A DNA stretch of 64,000 nt, from positions 5,928,501 to 5,992,500 of the forward strand of contig NZ_CP034451.1 in the NCBI RefSeq assembly GCF_003952525.1. The letters run 5' to 3'. The notes beneath the pieces were generated by a model. That model was not told the DNA's origin and ran no database searches. It was given only the letters and a program-made list of their open reading frames with translations. Of this stretch, positions 1 to 8,963 are shown one piece after another; position 1 is the first letter of the stretch, and each line of letters opens with the position of its first letter. This DNA is from Mesorhizobium sp. M3A.F.Ca.ET.080.04.2.1 (GTDB lineage Bacteria > Pseudomonadota > Alphaproteobacteria > Rhizobiales > Rhizobiaceae). The position numbers and the translations under genes are program-made.

Positions 1-1476
1 GCCAGAAAGCATGGCGAGGAGGAGATGGCCTCGATCCATCCCAAGATCGACCATCTGGTGAAGGAGACCCAAGGCGTCATCGTTTACCAGGAACAGGTGA
101 TGCAGATCGCGCAGGAGCTTTCCGGCTATTCGCTGGGCGAAGCCGACCTGCTGCGCCGCGCCATGGGCAAGAAGATCCGCGCCGAGATGGACAAGCAGCG
201 CGAGCGCTTCGTCACGGGTGCGGTCGAACGCGGCGTCGGCAAGGCGCAGGCCGACTTCATCTTCGACCTTCTGGCGAAGTTTGCCGATTACGGCTTCAAC
301 AAGTCGCACGCTGCCGCCTATGCGGTCGTCTCCTATCAGACCGCCTACCTGAAGGCGCATTATCCGGTCGAATTCCTGGCGGCGTCGATGACGCTCGATA
401 TGGGCAACACCGACAAGCTTGCCGATTTCAGGCAGGATGCGATGCGCCTCGGCATCGAAGTGGTTGCGCCTTCGGTGATGACCAGCTTCCGCCCCTTCGA
501 GGTCGGCGAGAACAAGATCTTCTATTCGCTGGCGGCGCTGAAGGGCGTCGGCGATGCGGCGGTCGAGCACATCGTGCAGACGCGCGGCGAAAGGCCGTTC
601 AAGAGCCTTGCCGACTTCTGCGAACGGGTCGATCCGAAGATCGTCGGCAAACGCGTTTTCGAGAGCCTGATCATGGCCGGTGCGCTGGATTGCTTCGGAC
701 ATGACCGCGCCGCCATGATGGCCGGCGTGGAGCGCATGATGGGGCTGGCGTCTCTAGCGCAGCAGAATGCCATCTCCGGCCAGGCGGATATCTTTGGTGC
801 CTCGCTCGGTGCGCAGTCGCAGGCGCTCAACCTCCCGGCCACCGATCCCTGGCTGGCCGCAGACAAGCTGCACCGCGAATTCCAGGTGGTCGGCTTCTAC
901 CTGTCGGCGCATCCGCTCGACGAATACAAGGCGGCGCTGCAGAAGATGCGGGTGCAGAACTGGGCGGAGTTTTCGGCGGCGGTGAAACGCGGCGCCGCCG
1001 CCGGCCGGCTTGCCGGCACCGTCACCACCAAGCAGGAGCGCAAGACCCGCACCGGCAACAAGATGGGTGTCGTGCAGTTTTCAGATACGACCGGACAGTA
1101 TGAAGCCGTGCTGTTCTCGGAAGGACTGGCGCAATATCGCGACATGCTGGAGCCAGGCCGCTCGGTTGTGATCACGGTCTCGGCGGAAGACCGGCCGGAA
1201 GGCATCAATCTTCGCATCCAGACGGTGCAGTCGCTGGAGGACGAGGCCAGCCGCATCCAGAAGGCGCTGCGCATTTTCGTGCGCGACGCCCAGCCGATCA
1301 GCACCCTTGCCAACCAGCTCGCCGTAAAGGGCGAAGGGCAGGTGAGTTTCGTGCTCATCAAGGAGGCCGGACAGGGCGAGGTCGAGATCGAATTGCCCAA
1401 CCGCTATCGCATCTCGCCGCAGGTCGCATCGGCCATGCGCGCGGTTCCCGGCGTGGTGGAAGTGGAACTGGTCTAG
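1..1476 (+). CDS. dnaE: DNA polymerase III alpha subunit, 3' part (partial)
   Basis: C-terminal 491 residues of the replicative DNA polymerase III alpha subunit; the reading frame is open to the left edge, so the catalytic PHP and palm parts lie outside. The visible part starts in the fingers region (KETQGVIVYQEQVMQIAQ, then a FADYGFNKSHAAAYAVVSYQ block), goes through a helix-hairpin-helix-like segment (LKGVGDAAVEHIV) and ends in the OB-fold and tail region. The family is about 1,150-1,200 residues, so less than half is here. It acts in the cytoplasm as the polymerising core of the replisome. It stops at TAG 1474-1476, one base before the stop of the convergent EamA gene. The match to DnaE1 rather than the error-prone DnaE2 is from overall sequence feel. 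Confidence 0.95.
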   Translation, partial: ARKHGEEEMASIHPKIDHLVKETQGVIVYQEQVMQIAQELSGYSLGEADLLRRAMGKKIRAEMDKQRERFVTGAVERGVGKAQADFIFDLLAKFADYGFNKSHAAAYAVVSYQTAYLKAHYPVEFLAASMTLDMGNTDKLADFRQDAMRLGIEVVAPSVMTSFRPFEVGENKIFYSLAALKGVGDAAVEHIVQTRGERPFKSLADFCERVDPKIVGKRVFESLIMAGALDCFGHDRAAMMAGVERMMGLASLAQQNAISGQADIFGASLGAQSQALNLPATDPWLAADKLHREFQVVGFYLSAHPLDEYKAALQKMRVQNWAEFSAAVKRGAAAGRLAGTVTTKQERKTRTGNKMGVVQFSDTTGQYEAVLFSEGLAQYRDMLEPGRSVVITVSAEDRPEGINLRIQTVQSLEDEASRIQKALRIFVRDAQPISTLANQLAVKGEGQVSFVLIKEAGQGEVEIELPNRYRISPQVASAMRAVPGVVEVELV

Positions 1477-1477
1477 C

Positions 1478-2365
1478 TCAGGGAGTCGCGGCTTCGGCTT
1501 CGGCCACCCGCGGCGTTTTGCGCTGCAGATTTAGCAGATTGCCCAACAGGATCAGCATGGCGCCGCCGGCGGTGAAGACGTCGATCTGTTCGTGGTAAAG
1601 CAGCCAGCCGACCAGCGCCGACAGCGGCACGCGCAGGAAATCCATCGGCGAAATGATGGTGGCGTCGGCATAGGCGAGCGCGCGGGCCAGGCAGAAATGC
1701 GATGACATGCCGGTGAAGGCGATGACGACGATCCATGGCCAGAGCGCAAGCGACGGATTGCGCCATTCATAGAGCGCCGGGATGAGGCCGATTGCCGACT
1801 GGATGAGCAGCATCCAGAAAATGATGCGCACGACGCTGTCGGTGCGTGTCAGCGATTTCACCAGCACCATCGAGATGCCGAAACAAACGGCGGCGCCCAG
1901 CACCACCAGATGGCCTGGATCCATGGAGCCGGCACTGGGGCGCACGATGATCACCACGCCGACCAGTCCGAGCACGATCGCTGCCAACCTTGGCTTTGAG
2001 AGCCGCTCGCCGAGAAAGCTGACGGCCAGGATGGCAGTCCAGATCGGCGTCGTGAATTCGATCGAGATCAGCACCGCGAGCGGGATCAGCGTCAGCGCAT
2101 AGAGCCATGCTGCCTGGCCGGTATAGTGGATGACATTGCGGGCCACATGGGCAAGCGGGCGCTTCGTGCGCATTGCCGCGAAGCCGCCATTCATCATCAC
2201 CAGCGGCAGCAGGATGAAGAAGCCGATCACCGAGCGAAGCTCAAGGACCTGGAACACGTTCAACTCGGCTGTCGTCTCGCGCCCGGCAATGGACATGCCC
2301 AGGAAGGAGGCGATCGAGAGCGCCATCCAGAGCGCCGCCCTGGGGATCGAGGGAGTGGGTGCCAT
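1478..2365 (-). CDS. EamA/DMT-superfamily transporter
   Basis: Inner-membrane carrier of the drug/metabolite transporter superfamily, 295 residues from the chosen ATG at 2365. The protein is almost wholly hydrophobic, with about ten membrane segments in two homologous halves, the usual EamA layout. A longer frame to 2416 exists, but the extra residues (PWLPVAAKAPACHI) are not family-like; MAPTPSIPRAALWM is a typical start. The substrate cannot be told from sequence; relatives export amino acids, metabolites or nucleosides. It lies 81 bp downstream of the iclR gene on the same strand, so the two may be cotranscribed, which would tie its expression to the catabolic locus. It converges on dnaE with one base between the stops. 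Confidence 0.85.
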   Translation of the reverse strand: MAPTPSIPRAALWMALSIASFLGMSIAGRETTAELNVFQVLELRSVIGFFILLPLVMMNGGFAAMRTKRPLAHVARNVIHYTGQAAWLYALTLIPLAVLISIEFTTPIWTAILAVSFLGERLSKPRLAAIVLGLVGVVIIVRPSAGSMDPGHLVVLGAAVCFGISMVLVKSLTRTDSVVRIIFWMLLIQSAIGLIPALYEWRNPSLALWPWIVVIAFTGMSSHFCLARALAYADATIISPMDFLRVPLSALVGWLLYHEQIDVFTAGGAMLILLGNLLNLQRKTPRVAEAEAATP

Positions 2366-2446
2366 CGGCGCTATGTGGCAAGCCGGGGCTTTCGCCGCAA
2401 CCGGTAGCCACGGCATTCCACTGGGCCAGAGGGCAGTGTTTCTGTT

Positions 2447-3247
2447 CTAACCTCCGGCGAGCGACAGCCCGCGCGCTCGTTCGCGCAGCAATTCGAGCAA
2501 CTGATTGCGCCGCGGTTCCGGCGTGTCGATCGGCAGCACGAAACAAAGCGTCCTGTTGATGGCGCCGTGGCCGTCGCAGATGGGGGCTGCCATGCACCAG
2601 GTGAAGCGGTCGGCAAGCGCCGAGGTCTCGCTGAAGCCCTGCATGCGCGCCTGGTCGACATCGGCGAAGAAATCCTGCGGAGCGATTATGCGTCCGTCGG
2701 GCAGCTTGTAATCCTCGGCCGGGATGAAGCTCTTCAGATCCGGCGGGCTCATATGGCCGACCAGCAGCCGCCCCGATGCCGTCCACGGGATCGGCACCTC
2801 GACGCCGACGTCGCTGGAGATGCGGAACGGACCGGGGGAGTCGCGGCAATCAAGGACGACGTATTTGTTGCCGCGCAGGCCGCAGAGTTGAACGGTCTCG
2901 CCTGTCTCGGCCGCCATCCTATCGAGGGTTTCGAGGATGCGGCGATAGTGGGCATTGTGATGCGAATAGGCCCAGCCGAACAGATGCATCGCCCGGCCGA
3001 AATAGACGTAGCCCTCGGAACCGACATTCTCCAGCATCTCGGCGTCGAGCAAGCTGTTGACTATCTCGTATGTCGTCGAACGCGGCGCGTTGATCATCTT
3101 GGCGATGTCGCCGACCCGCATCGGCGAGCGATGCTTGAGCAGCGCTTCGAGCAGCATGATGACGCGATCGATGCCGCGCCGCCGCTCGCCGCCCTGCGGC
3201 TGTACGCCGGCACCCGCCCCGATCGGTTCAGTCGCACCGTCAGTCAT
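2447..3247 (-). CDS. IclR-family transcriptional regulator
   Basis: DNA-binding regulator of 266 residues. Residues about 24-75 form the IclR winged helix (IDRVIMLLEALLKHR, MRVGDIAKMINAPRSTTYEI); residues about 95-260 are the effector-binding GAF-like domain (GETVQLCGLRGNKYVVLDC, IPWTASGRLLVGHM). IclR proteins bind as dimers or tetramers to palindromes and respond to small catabolic intermediates. The gene is divergent from the sugar-type ABC operon, and a nested perfect palindrome lies in the gap (3326-3365), so it very probably controls that operon and itself. The N-terminal 20 residues (Gly, Gln and Arg rich) are not conserved in the family. The effector is unknown. Confidence 0.92.
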   Translation of the reverse strand: MTDGATEPIGAGAGVQPQGGERRRGIDRVIMLLEALLKHRSPMRVGDIAKMINAPRSTTYEIVNSLLDAEMLENVGSEGYVYFGRAMHLFGWAYSHHNAHYRRILETLDRMAAETGETVQLCGLRGNKYVVLDCRDSPGPFRISSDVGVEVPIPWTASGRLLVGHMSPPDLKSFIPAEDYKLPDGRIIAPQDFFADVDQARMQGFSETSALADRFTWCMAAPICDGHGAINRTLCFVLPIDTPEPRRNQLLELLRERARGLSLAGG

Positions 3248-3325
3248 ATCTGTCGCCCAGGATCATTTTTTCGGTCCTCGTCTCAAGGCGCTTGAAAGAT
3301 GTCAAGGCTCAGTCTAGCATCCGCC

Positions 3326-3365
3326 TTGTCCGATATACAGACACATTGTCTGAAATATCGGACAA
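3326..3365. promoter_or_regulatory. Nested palindromic operator between iclR and the ABC operon
   Basis: Two nested inverted repeats. The outer arms TTGTCCGATAT (3326-3336) and ATATCGGACAA (3355-3365) are perfect 11-bp complements. The inner arms CAGACA (3338-3343) and TGTCTG (3347-3352) are also perfect. The block can equally be read as two adjacent TGTC...GACA half-site pairs, as expected for an IclR tetramer. It lies about 80 bp from the iclR start and 120 bp from the binding-protein start. Assignment to IclR is inferred from position and symmetry. Confidence 0.75.
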
Positions 3366-3488
3366 ACTAACAAGACGGACAGAGAAGTCCAGACGGGAAA
3401 CGAGCGGTCTCCGCGGCGCGGCGACCGGGGCGTTTCGTCGTCCCGACCCCGCATGTCCGGACACAACCACAGAAGGGGAACCGTCATC

Positions 3489-4538
3489 ATGAGAACATCG
3501 CTTTTCGCATCCGCCAGTGCCCTTTGCCTCGGTCTCGTCATGGCCTTTGGAGCCGGCTCGGAGGCCAATGCCGCCGCCAAGTGCATCAAGGGCGATCGCA
3601 AGGCGCCGTACACGATCGGCTGGGCCAACATCTATTCCGTGCCGACCTGGATGAAGCAGACGCAGGGCACGATCGAAGCCGAGGTCGAGGCGCTGAAGAA
3701 GCAGGGGCTGGTCGACAAGCTGGTGGTGACCGACGCCCAGGGCGATGCCAACGTGCAGATCCAGCAGATCCAGTCGATGATCGATTCCAATGTCGACGCC
3801 ATCATCCTGATCGCCGGGTCCTCGACAGCGCCGGCGCGTGTCATCGCGGATGCCTGCGCCAAGGGCATTGCCATCATCAATTTCGACAGCCTCGTCGACA
3901 CCGACCAGGTGACCGCCAAGGTCAACACCGATTCCTCGCAGTGGGGTGATCAGGCTGCCAAGTTCCTGATCGACGCCATCGGCGGCAAGGGCAAGATCCT
4001 CATCCTCAACGGACCGGCCGGCGTTTCGGTCAGCGACGATCGCCGCAAGGGTGCCGATGCGGAGCTCAAGGCTCATCCCGACGTGAAGGTGCTGGCCGAG
4101 ACCAACACCCCCTACAACGTCGCGCCGGCCCAGGAAGCCGTGACCAGCCTGCTCTTCGCCAACCCCGAGATCGACGGCATCCTGTCGCTCGGCGGCGCGC
4201 TGTCGGCCGGCGCGGTTCTGGCGCTCGACAAGCAGGGCCGCGACCAGGTGCCGATCACCGGCGAGAACGCGCGCCAGTTCCTCGAGCTGTGGAAGGAGAA
4301 GGGCCTGAAGAGCTGGGCCACCATGCAGCCGAACTGGCTCGGCGCCTTCGCCACCTACACCGCGGTCCAGGCGCTCGAAGGCAAGGACGTGCCGGCCTTC
4401 GTGAAGATCCCGCTGCCGGTCATCGACAATTCCAACATCGACGAATACCTGGCCCGAGCCAAGGATTTCCCGGCTGACGGCTACATCTATTCGCCTTACG
4501 ATGAGGAGTTGTTCAAGAAGCTGCTGGCGCAGAAATAA
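3489..4538 (+). CDS. Sugar-type ABC transporter substrate-binding protein
   Basis: Periplasmic binding protein of 349 residues, of the ribose/xylose class (Peripla_BP_4 fold). The start is ATG 3489, eight bases after an AAGGGGAA Shine-Dalgarno; an upstream in-frame ATG at 3453 would put a hydrophilic tail before the signal peptide. Residues 1-28 are a Sec signal peptide ending in GSEANA. Family blocks are present: YTIGWANIYSVPTWMKQ, QQIQSMIDSNVDAIILIAGS, and WGDQAAKFLIDAIGGKGKI. It is the first gene of a four-gene importer operon, 18 bp before the ATPase gene. The ligand is not readable from sequence; the neighbouring enzymes suggest an amino-acid conjugate or modified sugar rather than a common pentose. 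Confidence 0.93.
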   Translation: MRTSLFASASALCLGLVMAFGAGSEANAAAKCIKGDRKAPYTIGWANIYSVPTWMKQTQGTIEAEVEALKKQGLVDKLVVTDAQGDANVQIQQIQSMIDSNVDAIILIAGSSTAPARVIADACAKGIAIINFDSLVDTDQVTAKVNTDSSQWGDQAAKFLIDAIGGKGKILILNGPAGVSVSDDRRKGADAELKAHPDVKVLAETNTPYNVAPAQEAVTSLLFANPEIDGILSLGGALSAGAVLALDKQGRDQVPITGENARQFLELWKEKGLKSWATMQPNWLGAFATYTAVQALEGKDVPAFVKIPLPVIDNSNIDEYLARAKDFPADGYIYSPYDEELFKKLLAQK

Positions 4539-4556
4539 GCCAGAAGGGTTGCGGCA

Positions 4557-6065
4557 TTGACAACCACGGCTCCGCTCCTGGCCGCGCGGGGGGTGTCGAA
4601 GGCTTTCTTCGGCAACCCCGTCCTGCGCGACGTTTCCATTGCTCTCCAGCCGGGCCGCGTGCATGCGCTGCTCGGCGAGAACGGCGCAGGAAAGTCGACA
4701 CTGATCAACCTTTTGTCCGGCGCGTTGCGCCCGGATGGCGGGGCGATCGAGGTCGACGGGCGCGCCGTGGCGCGCATGACACCGGCGCTGGCGCGGCAGG
4801 CCGGCATTGCCGTCGTGCAGCAGGAACTCAGCCTGACGGCCAGCCTGTCGATCGCCGAAAACATCGGGCTGGGCGCCTATCCGAAACGGTTCGGCCTGGT
4901 CGATTATCGAGAGCTTGCCGCCCGGGCGAAGGCGGCGTGCGACCTGGTCGGGCTGCATGAGCCGCTGTCGACGCCGGTCGGGAACCTTTCGCTCGGCCGG
5001 CGGCAGATGGTCGAGATCGCCAAGGCGCTCTATCGCAAACCGCGCGTTCTCATTCTGGACGAGCCGACCTCGTCGCTATCGGCAACGGAGACGAAAATTC
5101 TCACCGATCTGCTGGAACGGCTGCGTGGCGAAGGCGTCGCCATTCTCTACATCTCGCACCGGCTGAACGAGGTGATGGCGCTCTGCCATCACGTCACCGT
5201 GCTCAAGGACGGTACCTGCACGGCGGACCGCTCGCTGCAAGGCACAGATGCGGCCGGACTGGTGCGGCTGATGGTCGGGCGCGACCCTGGCGATCTCTTT
5301 CCCAAGTGGCAGCCAGCATCATCGCCGACCACGGCGATCACCATTCGCAAGTTGTCCGCCGGGCTCATGCGCGATGTCGATCTGGAGATCAGGACCGGCG
5401 AAGTGCTGGGCATTGGCGGCCTGGTCGGGCAGGGTCAAGAGGACCTGCTGCTTGGGCTCTACGGCGCCATACCGGCCAGGACAGCATCGGCAACGGTCAA
5501 TGGGACTTCGGGCCTGCCGGGCGGCGTGCCCAAGGCCAATGCGCTGGGGCTCGCCTATGTGCCGGCGGATCGCAAGCGCGAGGGCCTGCATCTCATCCAT
5601 CCGATCATCACCAACATGATGCTGCCCGCCTTTGCGCGGCCGCCGGCGTTGAAGCTGCGGAGCCGCAAGGCCGAGCGGGAGAAGGCAAGAAGCCTTGCCG
5701 CACAGCTTGCCATCAAGGGCGATCTGCAAAGGCCGGCGCAAGCGCTCTCCGGTGGCAACCAGCAGAAGGTCGCTCTGGCGAAATGGATGCCGCACGATCC
5801 GCTGGTATTGCTTCTTAACGATCCGACGCGCGGCGTCGATGTCGAGACCAAGCGCGAGATCTATCTGATGCTTCGCGCCTTCGCCGCCGCCGGCAAGGCC
5901 GTCGTGCTGCTCAGTTCCGATACGCCTGAGCTGGTGCATCTGTGCGACCGGGTCGCGGTGGTGCGGGAAGGTCGCATCGTCACCACGCTTTCACGCGCGG
6001 CGCTCAGCGAGGAAGCCATCGTCTCGGCAGCGATGGGCGCCGAGAAGCAGAAGGTTGCGGCATGA
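4557..6065 (+). CDS. Sugar-type ABC transporter ATP-binding protein (two ATPase domains)
   Basis: RbsA/XylG-like double ATPase, 502 residues, cytoplasmic motor of the importer. The first domain has Walker A GENGAGKS (about 41-48), signature LSLGRRQ in place of LSGGQ, and Walker B VLILDEPTSSL. The second domain has the intact signature LSGGNQQ and Walker B LLLNDPTRGVDV but, as is normal in this class, a degenerate Walker A (GGLVGQGQ). The start is a TTG at 4557 after AGAAGG; no ATG lies nearby in frame. The stop TGA overlaps the ATG of the next gene (ATGA at 6062-6065), so the two are translationally coupled. The altered first signature is common in sugar-type double ATPases. Confidence 0.93.
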   Translation: MTTTAPLLAARGVSKAFFGNPVLRDVSIALQPGRVHALLGENGAGKSTLINLLSGALRPDGGAIEVDGRAVARMTPALARQAGIAVVQQELSLTASLSIAENIGLGAYPKRFGLVDYRELAARAKAACDLVGLHEPLSTPVGNLSLGRRQMVEIAKALYRKPRVLILDEPTSSLSATETKILTDLLERLRGEGVAILYISHRLNEVMALCHHVTVLKDGTCTADRSLQGTDAAGLVRLMVGRDPGDLFPKWQPASSPTTAITIRKLSAGLMRDVDLEIRTGEVLGIGGLVGQGQEDLLLGLYGAIPARTASATVNGTSGLPGGVPKANALGLAYVPADRKREGLHLIHPIITNMMLPAFARPPALKLRSRKAEREKARSLAAQLAIKGDLQRPAQALSGGNQQKVALAKWMPHDPLVLLLNDPTRGVDVETKREIYLMLRAFAAAGKAVVLLSSDTPELVHLCDRVAVVREGRIVTTLSRAALSEEAIVSAAMGAEKQKVAA

Positions 6066-7027
6066 GCGCTCTTTCTTCCGCCAAACCGAGCCGCGCGCTC
6101 TACTGGCCGGTGCAGGCGCGCCGCAACATCGGTGTGCGCAGCCTGTTCGTGGTCGTGCTGGCGTTTCTCATCGCCTATGGCGTGTTGTTCCCGGGTCTCT
6201 TCACGGCCGCCGGCTTCGCCAAATTCACCCAGAGCTGGTTCCCCCTGGCGCTGGTGGCGATGGCGCAGGCGATCCTGATGCTGACCGGCGGCATCAGCCT
6301 GGCGATCGGCGCGAGCGTCAGCCTCGGCGCGGTCATCGCCGCGACCACCATGGCCGGGCCGCTCGGTGTCGCCGGCGGCGCTGCTGCGGTGGCCCTGGCC
6401 GGGCTCGGCATCGGCGCCGCGACGGGCTTCATCGTGGTCAGGCTTCGCCTGCCGGCGATCGTGGTGACGCTTGCCGGCTCCTTCATCATAGGCGGCGCGG
6501 CGCTGCTGATCCTGCCTCGGCCGGGCGGCTCGATCCCGGCATGGCTGTCCGACCTGCTAGCCGGCGACACACCGGCAGCGTTCGTGCTGCTCGTGATGAT
6601 CGTGCTGTTGTGGAAGCTCTACCTCGCCACGCCACTGGGCTTGAGCCTCTATGCCGCCGGCGAAAACCCGGTCGGCGCCTATCGCTCCGGCGTGCCGGTC
6701 GATGCCGCGCGTGTCGCCGCCTATGCAATCAGCGGGCTGCTGTCGACGGGCGCCGGCCTGTTCGTGGCCGCGCAGACGGGCTCGGGCGATCCAGTGATCG
6801 GCACAGCCTTCACCCTCAACTCGATCGCCGCCGCGGTGCTCGGCGGCATCGGCTTCCTCGGCGGGCAGGGCACGATGCGTGGCGCGCTCGCCGGCAGCCT
6901 GCTGCTCAGCCTGATGATCAGCGTCATGTTCTTCCTCGGCTTCACGCCGGTCGCGCAGTATGTCGCGCAAGGGCTGATCATCATCGGCGCCGTCGCCATC
7001 CCGCAATTCCGCAAGGTGCAGCCGTGA
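6062..7027 (+). CDS. Sugar-type ABC transporter permease 1
   Basis: Inner-membrane permease of 321 residues in the BPD_transp_2 (RbsC-like) family. There are about eight to ten hydrophobic segments after a short cytoplasmic N-terminus (MSALSSAKPSRALYW). The family EAA-like region is visible as TLNSIAAAVLGGIGFLGGQG near residues 255-275. ATG 6062 overlaps the ATPase stop; a longer frame to 5942 lies inside the ATPase gene and is rejected. Its own TGA overlaps the GTG start of the second permease (7024-7027). It pairs with the next gene as a heterodimeric channel for the substrate delivered by the binding protein. Confidence 0.92.
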   Translation: MSALSSAKPSRALYWPVQARRNIGVRSLFVVVLAFLIAYGVLFPGLFTAAGFAKFTQSWFPLALVAMAQAILMLTGGISLAIGASVSLGAVIAATTMAGPLGVAGGAAAVALAGLGIGAATGFIVVRLRLPAIVVTLAGSFIIGGAALLILPRPGGSIPAWLSDLLAGDTPAAFVLLVMIVLLWKLYLATPLGLSLYAAGENPVGAYRSGVPVDAARVAAYAISGLLSTGAGLFVAAQTGSGDPVIGTAFTLNSIAAAVLGGIGFLGGQGTMRGALAGSLLLSLMISVMFFLGFTPVAQYVAQGLIIIGAVAIPQFRKVQP

Positions 7028-7995
7028 CAGCCTTGAACGACAGTGTCGGCGGCCGACGTGCCAAGGCGATCCTCCGCAGCCGGCCCTTCCTCACGCTCGC
7101 CATCGTCGCGGGCGTCTGGATCGTGGCGAGCTTCGTCTCGCGCGGCTTCGGCGCCTATGGCCATCTGCGCTACCTGGTCGAACTCGGCGCCGTCATCGGC
7201 CTGGTCGCGGCCGGCCAGACTTTTGTGGTGATCGCAGGCGGCATCGACCTCTCGGTCGCGGCAATCGTCACCGTCAGCGCCATCAGCCTGCCGCTGCTGT
7301 CATGGCAGGCCGATCCGACCGGCCTGGCCTCGGTGCTCGCGGTGCTTGCGCTGACGACGGCGATCGGGATGGTCAACGGCTTGGGTGTGGCGCTGCTGCG
7401 TGTCCATCCGATGATCATGACGCTCGCCATGGCCACCTTCCTGCAGGGCCTGTTGATCATCATCGCCGGTGGCAGCGCCGTGACCGCGGAGAACCCGCTG
7501 GTCCACTGGCTCGGCAACGCGCGACCGGCCGGTATTCCGGCAGGCATCCTGCTGTGGATCGCGGTTTCCGTGCTTGTGCTGACGGTCATGCACGCCACGC
7601 CTTTCGGCGCGCGCGTCTTCGCCATGGGCGCCAATCCGCTGGCGGCTTCGCTGTCCGGCGTGCCGATCACCTCAACGACATTGGCTGTCTACGGGGTCAG
7701 CGGCTTCACGGCGGGGCTGGCCGGCGTGCTGGTGCTGGGCATGAACGGGCAGGGCTATGTCGGCATCGGTGATCCCTACCTGCTTGCCTCGATCGCCGCG
7801 GTGGTGCTTGGCGGCACGTCCATCCTCGGCGGGCTCGGCACCTATGCCGGCACCATTCCCGGCGCGATCCTGCTGGTGACGATCACCGCGCTGATCACCG
7901 TCGTCAATGCATCGCCCGGATGGCGTAGCATCCTGTTCGGTTCGCTGATCCTCGGCCTGCTGCTGCTTTCAGGCCGGGAGCAAGCCCGCCGATGA
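7024..7995 (+). CDS. Sugar-type ABC transporter permease 2
   Basis: Second permease of 323 residues, same BPD_transp_2 family. GTG start at 7024 overlaps the upstream TGA. Family landmarks are GQTFVVIAGGIDLSVAAIV near residues 63-82 and LASIAAVVLGGTSILGGLG near 257-275. Two different permease genes with one double ATPase make a complete importer. The last 27 bases overlap the 3' end of the convergent amidohydrolase gene, so there is no room for a conventional terminator between the two units and antisense read-through is expected. Confidence 0.92.
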   Translation: MTALNDSVGGRRAKAILRSRPFLTLAIVAGVWIVASFVSRGFGAYGHLRYLVELGAVIGLVAAGQTFVVIAGGIDLSVAAIVTVSAISLPLLSWQADPTGLASVLAVLALTTAIGMVNGLGVALLRVHPMIMTLAMATFLQGLLIIIAGGSAVTAENPLVHWLGNARPAGIPAGILLWIAVSVLVLTVMHATPFGARVFAMGANPLAASLSGVPITSTTLAVYGVSGFTAGLAGVLVLGMNGQGYVGIGDPYLLASIAAVVLGGTSILGGLGTYAGTIPGAILLVTITALITVVNASPGWRSILFGSLILGLLLLSGREQARR

Positions 7996-8904
7996 GAAAT
8001 CGCCCATCCGGTAGATGCGCCTGGCATTGCCGAAGAACAGCGCCGCCTGCTCGCCTGCGGAAAGGTCCGCCACAATGGCCTTGAAGCTGTCATACACCTC
8101 GTCGAACGAGGCGTGCATCCCGGCAACCGGGAAGTCGGAGCCGAACATGGCGCGCGTCGTCCCAAAGCAGTCGATGCAGTGCAGGACGACGGGGCGCAGG
8201 CTGTCGAGCGTCCAGTCATGATCGTAGGCGACGAGGTCGGAAATCTTGATGGCGACGTTGTCACGCTCGGCGAGAATCCTAAGCCCGTCGCGCCACCTCC
8301 GCATGCCTTCGGCATCGCGATCGATCGGGCTGCCGCAATGATTGAGGACGAATTGCTGGCCGGGAAAGGCCGCTGCGAGGCGCGCGGCATCGGCAAGCTG
8401 GCGTGGGAACACCATCAGGTCGAAGGAGAGGCCGTGACGGGCCAGCAGGGCGAGGCCGGCGCGCCAGGCCGGATCGTCCATGATGCCGTCGCGGACCGCG
8501 AAACGCCGTGCAGGATCGGGATCCCAGCTCAATATGTCTCGCACGCCGACGACGCGATCAAACGCGGCCTGCGCTTCGATCAGCGCTGGTGCCTGCGCGC
8601 TGGCGAGCGGCACATGCACGACATATCGCGCTGCCACGCCACGCGACTTGTCGAGCGTTTCCAGCCAGCGCGTCTCGCCGATGCTGTCGTCGCTCGCCCA
8701 GCCGGCCTCGACATGGACGGTTGCAATGACATTGTGGCGGGCAGCGTCGCGCGCATAATTCTGCGGAAGGTAATTCCGGCGCAGCGCGCCAAGGTCACCG
8801 AGCCCGCCGCGCTCGTTCGCGGTGTCGGCCAGCCAGGGATGCCGCCCGAGGCCGAGATCCCACAGATGATGGTGAGCGTCGATGATCGGTCCGGAGTAGG
8901 CCAC
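7969..8904 (-). CDS. Amidohydrolase (lactonase-like, COG3618 type)
   Basis: Metal-dependent hydrolase of 311 residues with the Amidohydro_2 barrel. The N-terminal metal motif is IIDAHHHLWDL (residues 7-17). Further landmarks are NHCGSPI near 203-209 and the late Asp in FGSDFPVAG near 256-264. This family includes L-fuconolactonase-like and other sugar-lactone or cyclic-ester hydrolases in the cytoplasm. It is transcribed away from the PLP-enzyme operon across a 59-bp gap and toward the transporter. The locus context suggests a role in degrading the imported compound. No sugar dehydrogenase that would make a lactone is in the locus, so the actual substrate is open. Confidence 0.88.
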   Translation of the reverse strand: MAYSGPIIDAHHHLWDLGLGRHPWLADTANERGGLGDLGALRRNYLPQNYARDAARHNVIATVHVEAGWASDDSIGETRWLETLDKSRGVAARYVVHVPLASAQAPALIEAQAAFDRVVGVRDILSWDPDPARRFAVRDGIMDDPAWRAGLALLARHGLSFDLMVFPRQLADAARLAAAFPGQQFVLNHCGSPIDRDAEGMRRWRDGLRILAERDNVAIKISDLVAYDHDWTLDSLRPVVLHCIDCFGTTRAMFGSDFPVAGMHASFDEVYDSFKAIVADLSAGEQAALFFGNARRIYRMGDFSSAGLLPA

Positions 8905-8963
8905 GCTCTTCTCTCAATCTTTCGCCGGCAGTCATTCGGCGGCGCCGGAAGGGTTAGCATCAG

